From positions 1-64,000 of the forward strand of contig DFNH01000034.1 in NCBI GenBank assembly GCA_002375985.1: a stretch of 64,000 bases of DNA, read 5' to 3'. Within the stretch, counting starts at the first letter, position 1. The number at the start of each line of letters is the position of its first letter. Under the pieces are notes generated by a model, which did no database searches, was not told the DNA's origin, and worked only from the letters and a program-made list of their open reading frames with translations. This DNA is from Firmicutes bacterium UBA3572. GTDB lineage: Bacteria > Bacillota > Desulfotomaculia > Desulfotomaculales > Desulforudaceae. Shown here in pieces: positions 25,614 to 34,964 of this stretch. The translations under genes were made by a program, and so were the position numbers.

Positions 25614-27335
25614 ATGTCAAAGATACTTAGAGTAAACATGACTACCCAAAAAGTAAATATTGAAGAAGTGCCGGAAAAGTACCTGGCACTGGGTGGACGC
25701 GGGTTAACATCGCAAATAATCTTGGATGAAGTACCGGCTGATTGCCATCCCCTGGGGCCCAACAACAAACTGGTAATTGCCCCCGGGTTGCTGTCCGGCA
25801 CCAGTGCGCCGTCTTCTGGCCGCCTTTCGGTTGGCGGCAAGAGCCCGCTGACCGGTACCATTAAAGAAGCCAACGCCGGCGGTATTACCTCTCAAAAGCT
25901 GGCCAACTTGGGCATCAAAGCCATTATTGTTGAAGGAAAGCCTAGCAAGGGGACATATGTACTGCGCGTAACTGCCGACAACGTTGAGCTGATTCCCGCT
26001 GACGATTTGGCCGGTAAGGGAACCTACGAATTAACTGCTGTATTAAGAGAGCGTTATAATAAAAAGGCCGGTGTTATCTGCATTGGCCCCGCCGGTGAGA
26101 TGCGAATGCTTAGTGCCGGTGTGGCCAACAACGACTCTGAAGGCAACTCCAGCCGTTATGCCGGTCGCGGGGGACTTGGTGCAGTAATGGGTTCCAAAGG
26201 GCTGAAGGCCATAGTTGTTGAATCCGACAAGACCTTTGATGCTCCGGTTCAAGACAAAGAGCGCTTTAAGGCCGCAGCCAAGAAATTTGCAGATATCTTG
26301 CTAAAGCACCCGGTGACCGGTGAAGGCCTACCTTCATACGGTACCAACGTACTGATGAACATAATTAACGAAGCCGGTACACTTCCTACTCGCAACTTCC
26401 GCACCGGTCGTTTTGACAGAGCAGCTGAAGTTAGCGGAGAAAAACTGGCGGAAGTGGCTGTTGCTCGTGGCGGTAAAGCTACCCATACCTGCCATCCAGG
26501 GTGTGTAATACGATGCTCCAACGTTTACCCGTTGCCGGACGGCACCGTTTGTGCTCCTGTCGAGTACGAAACGGCCTGGAGCTTTGGGCCCAATCTGGAA
26601 ATCAGCGATCTGGACGTAATCGCTAAACTAAACTATATCTGTAACGATGTGGGTTTAGACACCATTGAAACCGGTTGCACCTTGGGTGTATTGATGGAAG
26701 CAGGTGTGCTGCCCTTTGGTGACGGCCAGGCGGCCATAAAGGCTTTGGAAGAAGTGGGTAAAGGCACTCCATTGGGTCGAATTATTGGTGCAGGTGCTGC
26801 CGTTGCCGGTAAAGTTTACGGAGTTACCCGGGTGCCGGTGGTTAAAGGTCAGGGTATTCCGGCTTATGATCCGCGGGCATGCAAAGGTAATGGTGTTACC
26901 TATGCTACCAGCACGATGGGTGCCGACCACACGGCCGGTTATGCTGTAACGGCTAACATTCTTAAAGTTGGCGGCTTTGTAGAGCCCACTAAGGAAGATG
27001 GTCAAATTGAACTTTCCCGCAACCTGCAGGTTGCCACCGCAGCTATTGACGCTACCGGGCTTTGTCTGTTCGTTGCCTTTGCAGTACTGGATAATCCGGA
27101 AGGTTTGCCCACCATTGTTGAAATGCTCAACGCACAGTACGGAACCGACCTGACCGTTGACGATGTGGTTGCACTGGGTCAACAAATTCTGAAAAATGAG
27201 CGTGAATTCAACACAAAGGCTGGATTTACCAAGGCTGATGACCGTTTGCCCGAATTCTTCTACAATGAAGAGCTGGCTCCGCACAACACCAAGTTTGAGT
27301 TGAAAGACGAGCTGGACGAGGTATATAACTTCTAG
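25614..27335 (+). CDS. Aldehyde:ferredoxin oxidoreductase, tungsten-containing
   Basis: The 573-residue enzyme oxidises aldehydes to acids with ferredoxin. It shows the AFOR N-terminal domain (RVNMTTQKVNIEEVPEKYL; GGRGLTSQII; SGRLSVGGKSPLTG), the [4Fe-4S] cysteines in CHPGCVIRC near residue 291 with a further Cys in DATGLCLF near 483, and the pterin-binding DPRACKGNG. ATG 25614 has AAGGAGG. Codon choice is visibly more AT-rich than in the flanking genes. The alcohol dehydrogenase next door suggests a shared aldehyde pool. Confidence 0.92.
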   Translation: MSKILRVNMTTQKVNIEEVPEKYLALGGRGLTSQIILDEVPADCHPLGPNNKLVIAPGLLSGTSAPSSGRLSVGGKSPLTGTIKEANAGGITSQKLANLGIKAIIVEGKPSKGTYVLRVTADNVELIPADDLAGKGTYELTAVLRERYNKKAGVICIGPAGEMRMLSAGVANNDSEGNSSRYAGRGGLGAVMGSKGLKAIVVESDKTFDAPVQDKERFKAAAKKFADILLKHPVTGEGLPSYGTNVLMNIINEAGTLPTRNFRTGRFDRAAEVSGEKLAEVAVARGGKATHTCHPGCVIRCSNVYPLPDGTVCAPVEYETAWSFGPNLEISDLDVIAKLNYICNDVGLDTIETGCTLGVLMEAGVLPFGDGQAAIKALEEVGKGTPLGRIIGAGAAVAGKVYGVTRVPVVKGQGIPAYDPRACKGNGVTYATSTMGADHTAGYAVTANILKVGGFVEPTKEDGQIELSRNLQVATAAIDATGLCLFVAFAVLDNPEGLPTIVEMLNAQYGTDLTVDDVVALGQQILKNEREFNTKAGFTKADDRLPEFFYNEELAPHNTKFELKDELDEVYNF

Positions 27336-27466
27336 TCTGATATCAGCTGGTTTATGGGATTTCGTCCTTAACATCTCCTGATTGTGAACTTTGGGGGAGT
27401 AATCCTTGAACCGTAAAGCTCTCTATATTTTCGGGAGAGTACTAAAAATATATGGGGGAATTATTA

Positions 27467-28618
27467 ATGGCAGTAAGCACATATTTCATTCCCTCTGTTA
27501 ATCTGATGGGTGCAGGTTGTGTAAACGAGGTAGGTGAGCGCCTTAAGGGTTTGGGTGGTACTAAAGCTCTAATCGTAACCGATGCCAAGCTGTCTGAATT
27601 GGGTATTGCCGAAAAGGTTAAGAAAATCATTGAGGCTGCAGGTTTGCAAGTTGTAATTTTTGACGGTACGGAGCCCAATCCCACTGACCATAATGTAGAC
27701 GCCGGTTTTAAAGTATGGCAGGATGAAAAGTGTGATGCCCTTGTATCTTTGGGTGGCGGTTCTTCCCACGATTGCGCCAAAGGTGTCGGCCTGTTGGCTG
27801 CCAACGGCGGCAGGATTCATGACTATGAAGGCATAGATAAATCCGGTAATCCAATGGTGCCCCTGGTTGCAGTTAATACAACCGCCGGCACGGCTTCGGA
27901 AATGACCCGTTTTTGCATTATTACCGATACCAGTCGCAAAGTTAAAATGGCCATCGTAGACTGGCGTGTAACCCCGGCTATCTCCATTAACGACCCTGAA
28001 TTGATGGTAAGCATGCCGCCCGCGCTGACTGCAGCCACCGGTATGGATGCTTTGACCCATGCTGTGGAAGCTTATGTGTCTACTGCGGCGACTCCGCTTA
28101 CCGACTCAGCCGCATTGATGGCTATCAAGTTAATTTCCGAGTACCTGCCTCGAGCAGTTGCCAACGGCACCAATATGGAAGCCCGTGAAAAAATGGCTTA
28201 TGCCCAATTTCTGGCCGGGATGGCTTTCAACAACGCCGGTTTGGGCTACGTACACGCTATGGCGCACCAATTGGGCGGTTTCTACAATCTGCCTCACGGT
28301 GTATGTAATGCTATTTTATTACCCCATGTGGCGCAATTTAACTTAATCGCTTGTGTAGATCGGTTCCGCGATATTGCCATTGCCATGGGTGAAAACGTAG
28401 AAGGTCTGTCTGTAAACGAAGCTGCTCAAAGAGCCATTGATTCCATCAAGAAGCTGTCTGCTTTCATTGGTATACCTTCCGGTTTGGCTGAGCTGGGTGT
28501 TAAAGAAGAAGATCTTCCCATTATGGCTGAAAATGCCAAGAAGGATGCTTGCCAGCTGACCAACCCGCGCTTGGCAACCCTGGAAGAAGTTATCCAAATA
28601 TTTAAGAATGCCATGTAA
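27467..28618 (+). CDS. Iron-containing alcohol dehydrogenase (group III)
   Basis: The 383-residue NAD(P)-dependent enzyme has the [13 protein letters not shown] nucleotide-binding motif near residue 97, [27 protein letters not shown], and the metal-binding [14 protein letters not shown] near 265. It interconverts alcohols such as ethanol with aldehydes. ATG 27467 is 8 bases after GGGGGA; ATG 27452 would add five residues. It is AT-rich in codon choice, like its neighbours, and probably works with the AFOR. Confidence 0.93.
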   Translation: MAVSTYFIPSVNLMGAGCVNEVGERLKGLGGTKALIVTDAKLSELGIAEKVKKIIEAAGLQVVIFDGTEPNPTDHNVDAGFKVWQDEKCDALVSLGGGSSHDCAKGVGLLAANGGRIHDYEGIDKSGNPMVPLVAVNTTAGTASEMTRFCIITDTSRKVKMAIVDWRVTPAISINDPELMVSMPPALTAATGMDALTHAVEAYVSTAATPLTDSAALMAIKLISEYLPRAVANGTNMEAREKMAYAQFLAGMAFNNAGLGYVHAMAHQLGGFYNLPHGVCNAILLPHVAQFNLIACVDRFRDIAIAMGENVEGLSVNEAAQRAIDSIKKLSAFIGIPSGLAELGVKEEDLPIMAENAKKDACQLTNPRLATLEEVIQIFKNAM

Positions 28619-28767
28619 TAAGTCTTGTTTTGTTATCCTCCATTGCGATATGCTGGCTGACATCTAAACACGGGTTATTGCATATTTTATGTTAATCCTC
28701 GAGCCGGCAAGTAACTGCCGTTTTTTCTTTTGCTGCCCCGTTAGTATCCGCTCGTCTCTATTTAAGG

Positions 28768-29150
28768 GTATTATGACCGTGGCTGAAGCAGAAATGGCTG
28801 CAGAAGTGGGAGCTGCTGCTATAGTAGTATCAAACCACGGAGGGCGAATTATAGACCATACCTCCGGTGCTGCTGAAGTTCTTCCGGTCATCGCCAAGGC
28901 GGTTGGAAATAAATTGACAATTATGGCCGACGGTGGTGTATGTTCTGGTGTGGATGTTATTAAATACTGGCACTGGGCGCAGATGCTGTTCTGGTTGGTC
29001 GTCCATTGGTGGTGGGAACCTTTGGCGGAGGCACTGACGGAGTTAAGTTAATCATCGACAAATATACCAACGAATTAAAACAGGCGTTGATCTTGGCGGG
29101 ATGTAGTTCATTAGAATCAATATCAGATAGTATTATTTACCGGCAAAAAA
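28768..29150 (+). pseudogene. FMN-dependent L-lactate/alpha-hydroxyacid dehydrogenase, truncated and frameshifted
   Basis: KGIMTVAEAEMAAEVGAAAI then VVSNHGGRIIDH and LTIMADGGVCSGVDVIKY match the C-terminal TIM-barrel half of LldD/lactate-oxidase enzymes, including the catalytic His of SNHGG. The frame then shifts near 28968: ALGADAVLVGRPLVVGTFGG continues in another frame to about YRQK at 29150. The N-terminal half is absent. It directly precedes the lactate permease gene, its natural partner. Confidence 0.85.
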
Positions 29151-29180
29151 GCAACTTCTTTTGGGGAGGCAAACCAATTC

Positions 29181-30839
29181 GTGTATGCTTTCTTGGCCTT
29201 TTTGCCAATTTTAGTGACAATTGTCTTAATGGCAGCTTTTAACTGGCCTGCTAAAAGAGCCTTACCCCTTGCGTGGGTTCTTTCTGCCTGTATAACATTA
29301 ACAACCTGGCAAATGGATTTCCAATATGTTTTAGGGTATTCCTTGTTTGGCGCACTAAAAGCCATTGACATTCTTATCATTATTTTTGGTGCTATATTAA
29401 TTCTTAATACCATGAAACAATCCGGTGCAATGGCTTCCATTAACAATGGTTTCATGAAAATTACTAAAGACCGCCGCATTCAGGCTATTATCATTGGCTG
29501 GATGTTTGGCGCATTCATTGAAGGTGCTGCTGGTTTCGGTACTCCTGCCGCAATATGCGGTCCACTACTCGTAGGTCTTGGCTTCCCTCCGTTGGCAGCA
29601 GCTATGGTTGCCCTTGTTTTTAACAGTACACCTGTTTCTTTCGGTGCCGTAGGCACCCCGATATTCGGCACCATGAGTACCATAGCCGGCAATTTACAAG
29701 CTGTAGGCGTAGATTCTGAAGCATTTAAGTTAATTATGACTAAATGGATTGCCATTCCTCACGGTTTAGCGGGTACGTTCATTCCTCTTCTGGGTATTTG
29801 CTTGCTAACTAAATTCTTTGGGAAAGAGAAATCTATCAAACCTGCTTTGGCAGCTGCTCCGTTTGCGATTTTTGCCGGTTTGGTTTTTGTTATTCCATAT
29901 ATTATAACCGCCTCGTTATTGGGACCTGAATTTCCGTCCTTAATAGGTGCCTTCATTGGCTTACCAATTGTATTATGGGCTGCCAAAACCGGTTTCTTAA
30001 CACCGAAGACTCCTTGGGATTTCCCGCATAAATCCAAATGGGAGAATGATTGGAAATCGGTCACTGACTCAGGTGATGTTGGCGAAGCAAAGATGTCCTT
30101 GGCCAGGGCTTGGGCCCCGTATGCATTAATTGCCATAATCCTCATTGTAACCCGTATTCCATCCCTTGGATTAAAAGAGATTCTGGCGGCTCAGGAAATT
30201 GTAATATCTAATATTCTGGGTATTGAAAACTTAAATTACACATTAAAATGGGCTTACCTGCCAGGCACCGTCCCGTTTATTCTGGTTGCAGTAATCACTC
30301 ACTTAATTCATGGTATGAGCGGGCAGCAGATTAAAACTGCCTGGGCCAACACTTTCAAGCAGCTTACCGGTGCAGCCTTGGCCTTGCTTGCCGGTGTAGC
30401 TATGGTACAATTAATGCTTAACTCCGATGTCAACGCCGGTGGTTTAGACAGCATGATGACTGCTATGGCCAAAGCTGCCGCCAGTATTTCCGGAGACGCT
30501 TATCCATTCCTTGCTCCATTCATCGGTATGCTTGGAGCCTTTATGTCCGGTTCTAACACTGTATCAAATATCTTGTTTTCATCCTTCCAGTTTGAAACAG
30601 CATCTATACTGGGTATGCCTGAAGTATTGATTGTTGCATTGCAAGTTATCGGTGGTGCAGTGGGCAACATGATATGCGTTAACAACGTAGTTGCCGTTTG
30701 CGCCACAGTGGGTTGCATCGGAGTTGAGGGGAAAATTATTAGAAGGAATGCAATACCATGTTTTATCTATGGTATTGTTGTAGCTACTGCTGTAGCCATC
30801 ATGATTTACAGTGGCTTTAATCCCTTTCCAATAAAGTAG
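29181..30839 (+). CDS. lldP: L-lactate permease family transporter
   Basis: The 552-residue membrane protein has about 13 predicted segments and family motifs [52 protein letters not shown] and [17 protein letters not shown]. It imports L-lactate (or glycolate) with protons. GTG 29181 lies 9 bases after GGGGAGG. It appears intact although the adjacent dehydrogenase is broken, so lactate would have to be oxidised by an enzyme elsewhere. Confidence 0.93.
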   Translation: MYAFLAFLPILVTIVLMAAFNWPAKRALPLAWVLSACITLTTWQMDFQYVLGYSLFGALKAIDILIIIFGAILILNTMKQSGAMASINNGFMKITKDRRIQAIIIGWMFGAFIEGAAGFGTPAAICGPLLVGLGFPPLAAAMVALVFNSTPVSFGAVGTPIFGTMSTIAGNLQAVGVDSEAFKLIMTKWIAIPHGLAGTFIPLLGICLLTKFFGKEKSIKPALAAAPFAIFAGLVFVIPYIITASLLGPEFPSLIGAFIGLPIVLWAAKTGFLTPKTPWDFPHKSKWENDWKSVTDSGDVGEAKMSLARAWAPYALIAIILIVTRIPSLGLKEILAAQEIVISNILGIENLNYTLKWAYLPGTVPFILVAVITHLIHGMSGQQIKTAWANTFKQLTGAALALLAGVAMVQLMLNSDVNAGGLDSMMTAMAKAAASISGDAYPFLAPFIGMLGAFMSGSNTVSNILFSSFQFETASILGMPEVLIVALQVIGGAVGNMICVNNVVAVCATVGCIGVEGKIIRRNAIPCFIYGIVVATAVAIMIYSGFNPFPIK

Positions 30840-30961
30840 GTGCTTTACTCTTGAATTATCAATGCAGGAGTGCTTTTTTGCAAGACAGAATTCCCTCCCC
30901 ATAAAAGACCCGACAAACGGCATGGTAGAATGGGAGCGGACAAAAAAGGAGGAAAACAACC

Positions 30962-31160
30962 ATGCCGAAGCGTCGATGGACCGCCGAACAGAAGATGCAA
31001 ATCGTCCTCGCGGGGCTTTTACCTGAAGCCAACATCGCCGCTCAAGCCCGCGAGCACCAGATCTCCCAGTCCCAGTTTTATCGGATGAGCGGGATGCTTT
31101 CCTTGAGGGTGGTAAGGCCGCTTTACAAAACGGCCCTTCCAACCGGGAACAGGAACTGAG
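30962..31160 (+). pseudogene. IS3-family OrfA, N-terminal remnant
   Basis: MPKRRWTAEQKMQIVLAGLL then QISQSQFYRM is the helix-turn-helix of an IS3-type OrfA. After FYRM the frame shifts: DAFLEGGKAALQNGPSNREQ is encoded in another frame. The rest of the element is missing and runs into the inverted IstA relic. GGAGG precedes the ATG. Confidence 0.8.
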
Positions 31161-31978
31161 CTGTTTTTTGTCTTCTTCAAACAGGTCTCGGATTAGGGCC
31201 TGTTTCCGGTAGTGAGGTCTTTGCATGTCTAGATCGCATTGTTCAAGAAGTTGCCGGTTGAAGGCCCTTAAGTCATCCACCCGGGGCACGGGTACCAACA
31301 GATTTCTTCTATGGTAACCCACCTTAACCTCCACGCTACCCTTTTCGTGGCCGCTGTTGGCATTACAGAAGGCGACGGCAAAGCCGTAATGGTTCTTGAA
31401 ACGCGCAAAGGCTTCCGTGAGCACCCGCTCGCCGCCTCGCAAAACTTTCGACGATGGTCCTGGGGTTGTCAAACCAAATCCGTGTCGGCACCCCGCCGAT
31501 ATGGACGAAGAAGTTCTTGAGTCCCTCCACAGGCACTGCTGGTTTTCGCCCTTGAAGAGCTGGAGATAGCCCGCGTTACTGTACGGGAAGCTGATGTTCA
31601 GGTAATGGCCATTGTACTTTGTGATCTCTTCATAAGACTCCGCTTCGCCGAAATCAATCTGGTGTTTCTGCTTCAGCCGGTCAAACACCCTGCGCGCCGT
31701 ATGCCGCTGTTTTCTTCTGGACCGTTTGTCTTCTTCCAGCCACTCGTCGATCTCTTTTTGTACCGGTCCAGCTTGGAACGGCGGTTGTTGGCAAGCTTCG
31801 GCGGTGGAAGGTTGAAGTCTTCCTGATGAACATACTTTCTCACGGTTTTCACGTCATACCCCGTAGCCCTGGATACCTCCGTATAACTCAGACCTTTCTC
31901 AAAGTACAACTCTGGCTGATACGATTTACTTGGGTCATTGTCAGCATCCTCCGATCTCCTCCCCCTATAGTCCTTCAA
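31161..31978 (-). pseudogene. IS21-family IstA transposase, multiply frameshifted
   Basis: Read from 31978 down, the N-terminal part contains LYFEKGLSYTEVSRATGYDV then KTVRKYV, the IstA helix-turn-helix. A frameshift near 31690 leads to VFDRLKQKHQIDFGEAESYE and YLQLFKGENQQCL, and another to the C-terminal HYGFAVAFCNANSGHEKGSV, RVDDLRAFNRQLLEQCD and KQALIRDLFEEDKKQ. At least two shifts separate the parts. No istB is present. Confidence 0.85.
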
Positions 31979-32514
31979 CTACAAGGGTAAGGTGGTTTTG
32001 GGGGACGCTGCAATGGCCTTTCTGCAATAACAGGGAATTTTTCTCTGCAACTTCAGGGAATTACATTATGTAATTCCCGGCACTTTTATTCTGCAACAAA
32101 CACCCTTCCTCTTTTTCTAAGTTTTTCTCCGTACTGCTTGCTGTTTCTCCTTGTTTCTCTGGTTTTTCTCCTCCGGGGTCAATTTTGCTCTTACACCACC
32201 TATCCGTTTCTAAAACCTGCATAAAATCTGGATCGGCCTGAGGTAAAATGCTTTGTCAGCATCGCTGAAACCGGCTGTTTATCTTTGTTTCCGAACAGCG
32301 CAAATGGCTTTATAGCAATACGTTCTGGGTAAGCCCGAGGGTCTTGGCCATAAGTGGTGAGGGACCAATTGTTACCGAAAACGCTGAGATCACCGTCGAA
32401 GCGGCTGTTAGCGGCCAATTCACAGTGCAGTAAGAAGCCGGTTGATGATCAAATTCTCGATCCGTCACCAATCCGGTAACGATTGACTACCCCCGTATTC
32501 GCGCTAGGGGTTTT
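31979..32514. other. IS21 end region and uncharacterised sequence
   Basis: CTGCAATAACAGGGAATT at 32022-32039 and CTGCAACTTCAGGGAATT at 32045-32062 are direct repeats with a 23-base period, typical of IS21 termini. GGGAATTAC at 32056-32064 and GTAATTCCC at 32070-32078 form a perfect 9-bp palindrome. A 72-codon minus-strand frame (32200-32418, NSRFDGDLSVFGNNWSLTTY) has no recognisable family or ribosome site and is left uncalled. Confidence 0.55.
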
Positions 32515-33075
32515 CTACCAGGCGCGCCAGCGTTGGCCCAAGTTGGGCACGGTGAGCCGGCCTTTTTCGAATTGTTGCCACCGGGTCACGGCGATAAACA
32601 CCCCGGTTTCCCGGTCTCCGGCGATTTCGGGGTAGATTCCGGCCGTGGGGGCGATCACCGTGCCGCCGATGGCCGCGGAAAGTTTCAACGGAAAGCCCTT
32701 GCTGGTAAGGTTGCAGCCGAAAAGGTGCACGGCGCAATTAGGGGCGAAAACGATTTTCCCGTCGGCCACGGCCTGGGCCAGTTCCGCAATGTAGGCGGCC
32801 AAGGCGGTGTCCGCCGGGTCGGGGGTGTGGTAAAAGCCGGACATGTTGGTCATAATCACGCCGCGCGGGTAGGCGTGGCTGAAAATCCGGACGTTTCGGA
32901 TTGAACCGTGGGTACCGGTATAGGTGGCCAGGATCGCCAACAATTCCTTTCCGTTGTGCGGCTTAACGACCGTGGTGCGGGTCATAGCAGCCCGGTGGTC
33001 GAAGGCCGGCTCGTCGCCGTAGCCCTGGGCCGATACCGCCAGGTCTACAAAAGACGCCCGCCGGGAATGATGCAA
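32515..33075 (-). CDS. Caspase-like (His-Cys) hypothetical protein
   Basis: The 186-residue protein has a pattern resembling clan CD cysteine peptidases: a His after a hydrophobic strand (NVRIFSHAYPRGVIM) and, about 65 residues later, a Cys after another strand (CAVHLFGCNLTSKG), then LSAAIGGTVIAPTA. This resembles DUF4347/CHAT-like domains, where AC or GC ends the strand. The TTG start at 33075 has a near-ideal AAGGAGGTGAT 10 bases upstream. The function is unknown; the upstream neighbour is a trypsin-like protein. The assignment is by motif only. Confidence 0.55.
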   Translation of the reverse strand: MHHSRRASFVDLAVSAQGYGDEPAFDHRAAMTRTTVVKPHNGKELLAILATYTGTHGSIRNVRIFSHAYPRGVIMTNMSGFYHTPDPADTALAAYIAELAQAVADGKIVFAPNCAVHLFGCNLTSKGFPLKLSAAIGGTVIAPTAGIYPEIAGDRETGVFIAVTRWQQFEKGRLTVPNLGQRWRAW

Positions 33076-33104
33076 ATGGTGATCACCTCCTTCAAACTAG
33101 ATTC

Positions 33105-33330
33105 TGCTGAAAAAGTAACCTTATGAGCGGTGTGCTCCGGGGCATTATCTCCGGTCACTGTGTCCGCGCCAAGGAATAAACTTGCTCGCCTCAGGCGGCG
33201 CCGAAACTCGCCCGCTTCCGCGGGCGGAAAACACGTCGCCGCTATTCCTCGGGCGGCTTACGTTCTTTGAACAAGCTTCCAATGTGACTTCCGATAATGC
33301 CCCGGCGCACGCCAAGCAGTTTTTTCAGCA
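33105..33330. repeat. 226-nt nested foldback between two protease-like genes
   Basis: Four complementary pairs share nearly the same centre. TGCTGAAAAA (33105-33114) pairs with TTTTTCAGCA (33321-33330). CCGGGGCATTATC (33137-33149) pairs with GATAATGCCCCGG (33293-33305). CCAAGGAATA (33169-33178) pairs with TATTCCTCGG (33243-33252) at 9 of 10 positions. CGCCCGC (33209-33215) pairs with GCGGGCG (33220-33226). No gene is visible in it. Confidence 0.8.
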
Positions 33331-33370
33331 TAACTTTATTGACCAACTGATTGACCCGGCGCCCTTATCC

Positions 33371-34378
33371 TTAGAAGGTAACCTCTAAAAGCCGCAGAAC
33401 GTTTTGAATGCGGTTGCAGATGGTTGCCCGGTTCGAGCCGGCGAACAAGAGCCCGACGGCCTGGTTTTCTTCGTTCAGGACCAGGGACCCGCTGTCCCCC
33501 GGCTTGCTCATCGCGGTGGTTACGAATTGGTCTTCGAATACCGCACTGCGGCCGTCGGAGAACCCGACAATCACGGTGGAACCGATGTACAGTATCTCCC
33601 CGTGGGTGAGTCCGGTAGTGCGGCCGCTCTTCCGGACCACCATTTCCAGTTCGGCCTCCGCCACCCCCTGCACCGGTCCGATTCCAAGGATGTCCGGGAC
33701 CACGTCTCCCGGGTCCAGGGGTTCGGCCAGGGCGGCATCCACCAGGTTCAGACGCTGCTCCTGCTTGAAGACTTTGATATAGTAGTGCGGGCGGAAGGTC
33801 CGAATCATGGCGTTTAAGTATTTTTCAAGCTGGCCGGCGGTGCGGCAAGTTGCCTCCTGGGCCGAAAAATACAACGGCACGAATTTTTTCAGCCGCCCGA
33901 TGGTGTCCCGGTTCCGATCGCCCCCGTCCTGCACCCCCGGCTGCACAATCGGATCTCCCACCTTCGCCCGTCCGTCAGCGCCGGTGGTTTCGTTGGCCAG
34001 CACGTGATTGTTGGACAGGATGAGCGGGCGGCGGGTGGATTTTTCGTAGACCACTGCACCGAAAGTCCCGGCGGTCACCCGGATGTGACCGATGCTTATT
34101 CCCGGGGGTGCCGGCCGGTGTTTCTTGAGTCTCTCGTTATGAATGCGGATCCGCCCCACCGTGACGACGTCGGTGGGCAGACCGGCGACCCGCTTGGGAA
34201 TACGGTAGGCGTCCGGCAGCTTGTGGGGGAGGAGTTTTTGGGTAACGAAGACCACCAGGGCCGGTTCCGTGGTGCGTATACCGCCGGATACCTTATACCC
34301 CAGACCAACTCCGACCACATTCGGATATGACAATAGCCGCCCGCGGTTATCCGCGAGGGCCTGACGGTAAGCGTCCAT
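33371..34378 (-). CDS. Trypsin-like serine protease (Nal1/S1-like)
   Basis: The 335-residue protein has an N-terminal VGVGLGYKV segment, then a chymotrypsin-fold core with LSNNHVLAN (catalytic His), LVDAALAEP (Asp) and KPGDSGSLVLNEENQAVGLL (Ser). No signal peptide is seen, so it is probably cytoplasmic. Proteins with this arrangement occur scattered in Firmicutes, with unknown substrates. ATG 34378 has AAAGG 12 bases upstream. The downstream foldback and caspase-like gene are on the same strand. Confidence 0.85.
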   Translation of the reverse strand: MDAYRQALADNRGRLLSYPNVVGVGLGYKVSGGIRTTEPALVVFVTQKLLPHKLPDAYRIPKRVAGLPTDVVTVGRIRIHNERLKKHRPAPPGISIGHIRVTAGTFGAVVYEKSTRRPLILSNNHVLANETTGADGRAKVGDPIVQPGVQDGGDRNRDTIGRLKKFVPLYFSAQEATCRTAGQLEKYLNAMIRTFRPHYYIKVFKQEQRLNLVDAALAEPLDPGDVVPDILGIGPVQGVAEAELEMVVRKSGRTTGLTHGEILYIGSTVIVGFSDGRSAVFEDQFVTTAMSKPGDSGSLVLNEENQAVGLLFAGSNRATICNRIQNVLRLLEVTF

Positions 34379-34517
34379 GTGGCAGCACCATACCTTTCGG
34401 CTGTTTAGGGTATTAAAGTGGATTTATTTAACAGGCTATGTCGGGAGGGATGGGTTGGTGCGCGGTTTCGGTATATTCGCCGTGGCAGGGGAAAACAATA
34501 GCGCCGGAGGGAGACCC

Positions 34518-34964
34518 GTGCATTTTAAGCTTTTACCGATCCTTGTGGCGGGCGCGGCCGGGGCTGCTATGGCTTTCCAGGGCGCCATCAACGCGGCCCT
34601 GGGTAAGATCGTGGGCATTCTGGAGGCAACCTTTGTGGTACACCTGGTGGGCCTGGTCTTTGTGGCTGCCTTGCTGTTCGTGCTACAGTTGGGTCAAGGT
34701 TCCCTGCTGAAGCTGGGACAAGCGGGTTGGCACCTGTATCTGGGCGGGATTCTCGGGGTGGCGATTATCTACGGGGTGGCGCGGAGCATCCCCGAAATCG
34801 GGGTGGCTCCGGCGACCACGGCTATCATTGTGGTCCAGTTGTTGACGGCGGCGATCATTGACCATACTGGCCTTTTCGGTTTGAAACAACTTTCTTTCGC
34901 CTGGTACCGGGCGATCGGGGTTTTGTTCATGGCCTCGGGGGCCTTTCTGCTCTTAAAAAAATAG
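34518..34964 (+). CDS. YdcZ/DUF606 family membrane protein (DMT superfamily)
   Basis: The 148-residue protein has five hydrophobic segments and YdcZ-like features: AGAAGAAMAFQGAINAALG at the start, YLGGILGVAIIYGVA, and the C-terminal IGVLFMASGAFLLLKK. Related proteins are half-size members of the drug/metabolite transporter superfamily; the substrate is unknown. GTG 34518 follows GGAGGGAGACCC; the frame is open upstream to 34377 without family similarity. It overlaps the convergent ZIP gene by 12 bases. Confidence 0.82.
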   Translation: MHFKLLPILVAGAAGAAMAFQGAINAALGKIVGILEATFVVHLVGLVFVAALLFVLQLGQGSLLKLGQAGWHLYLGGILGVAIIYGVARSIPEIGVAPATTAIIVVQLLTAAIIDHTGLFGLKQLSFAWYRAIGVLFMASGAFLLLKK

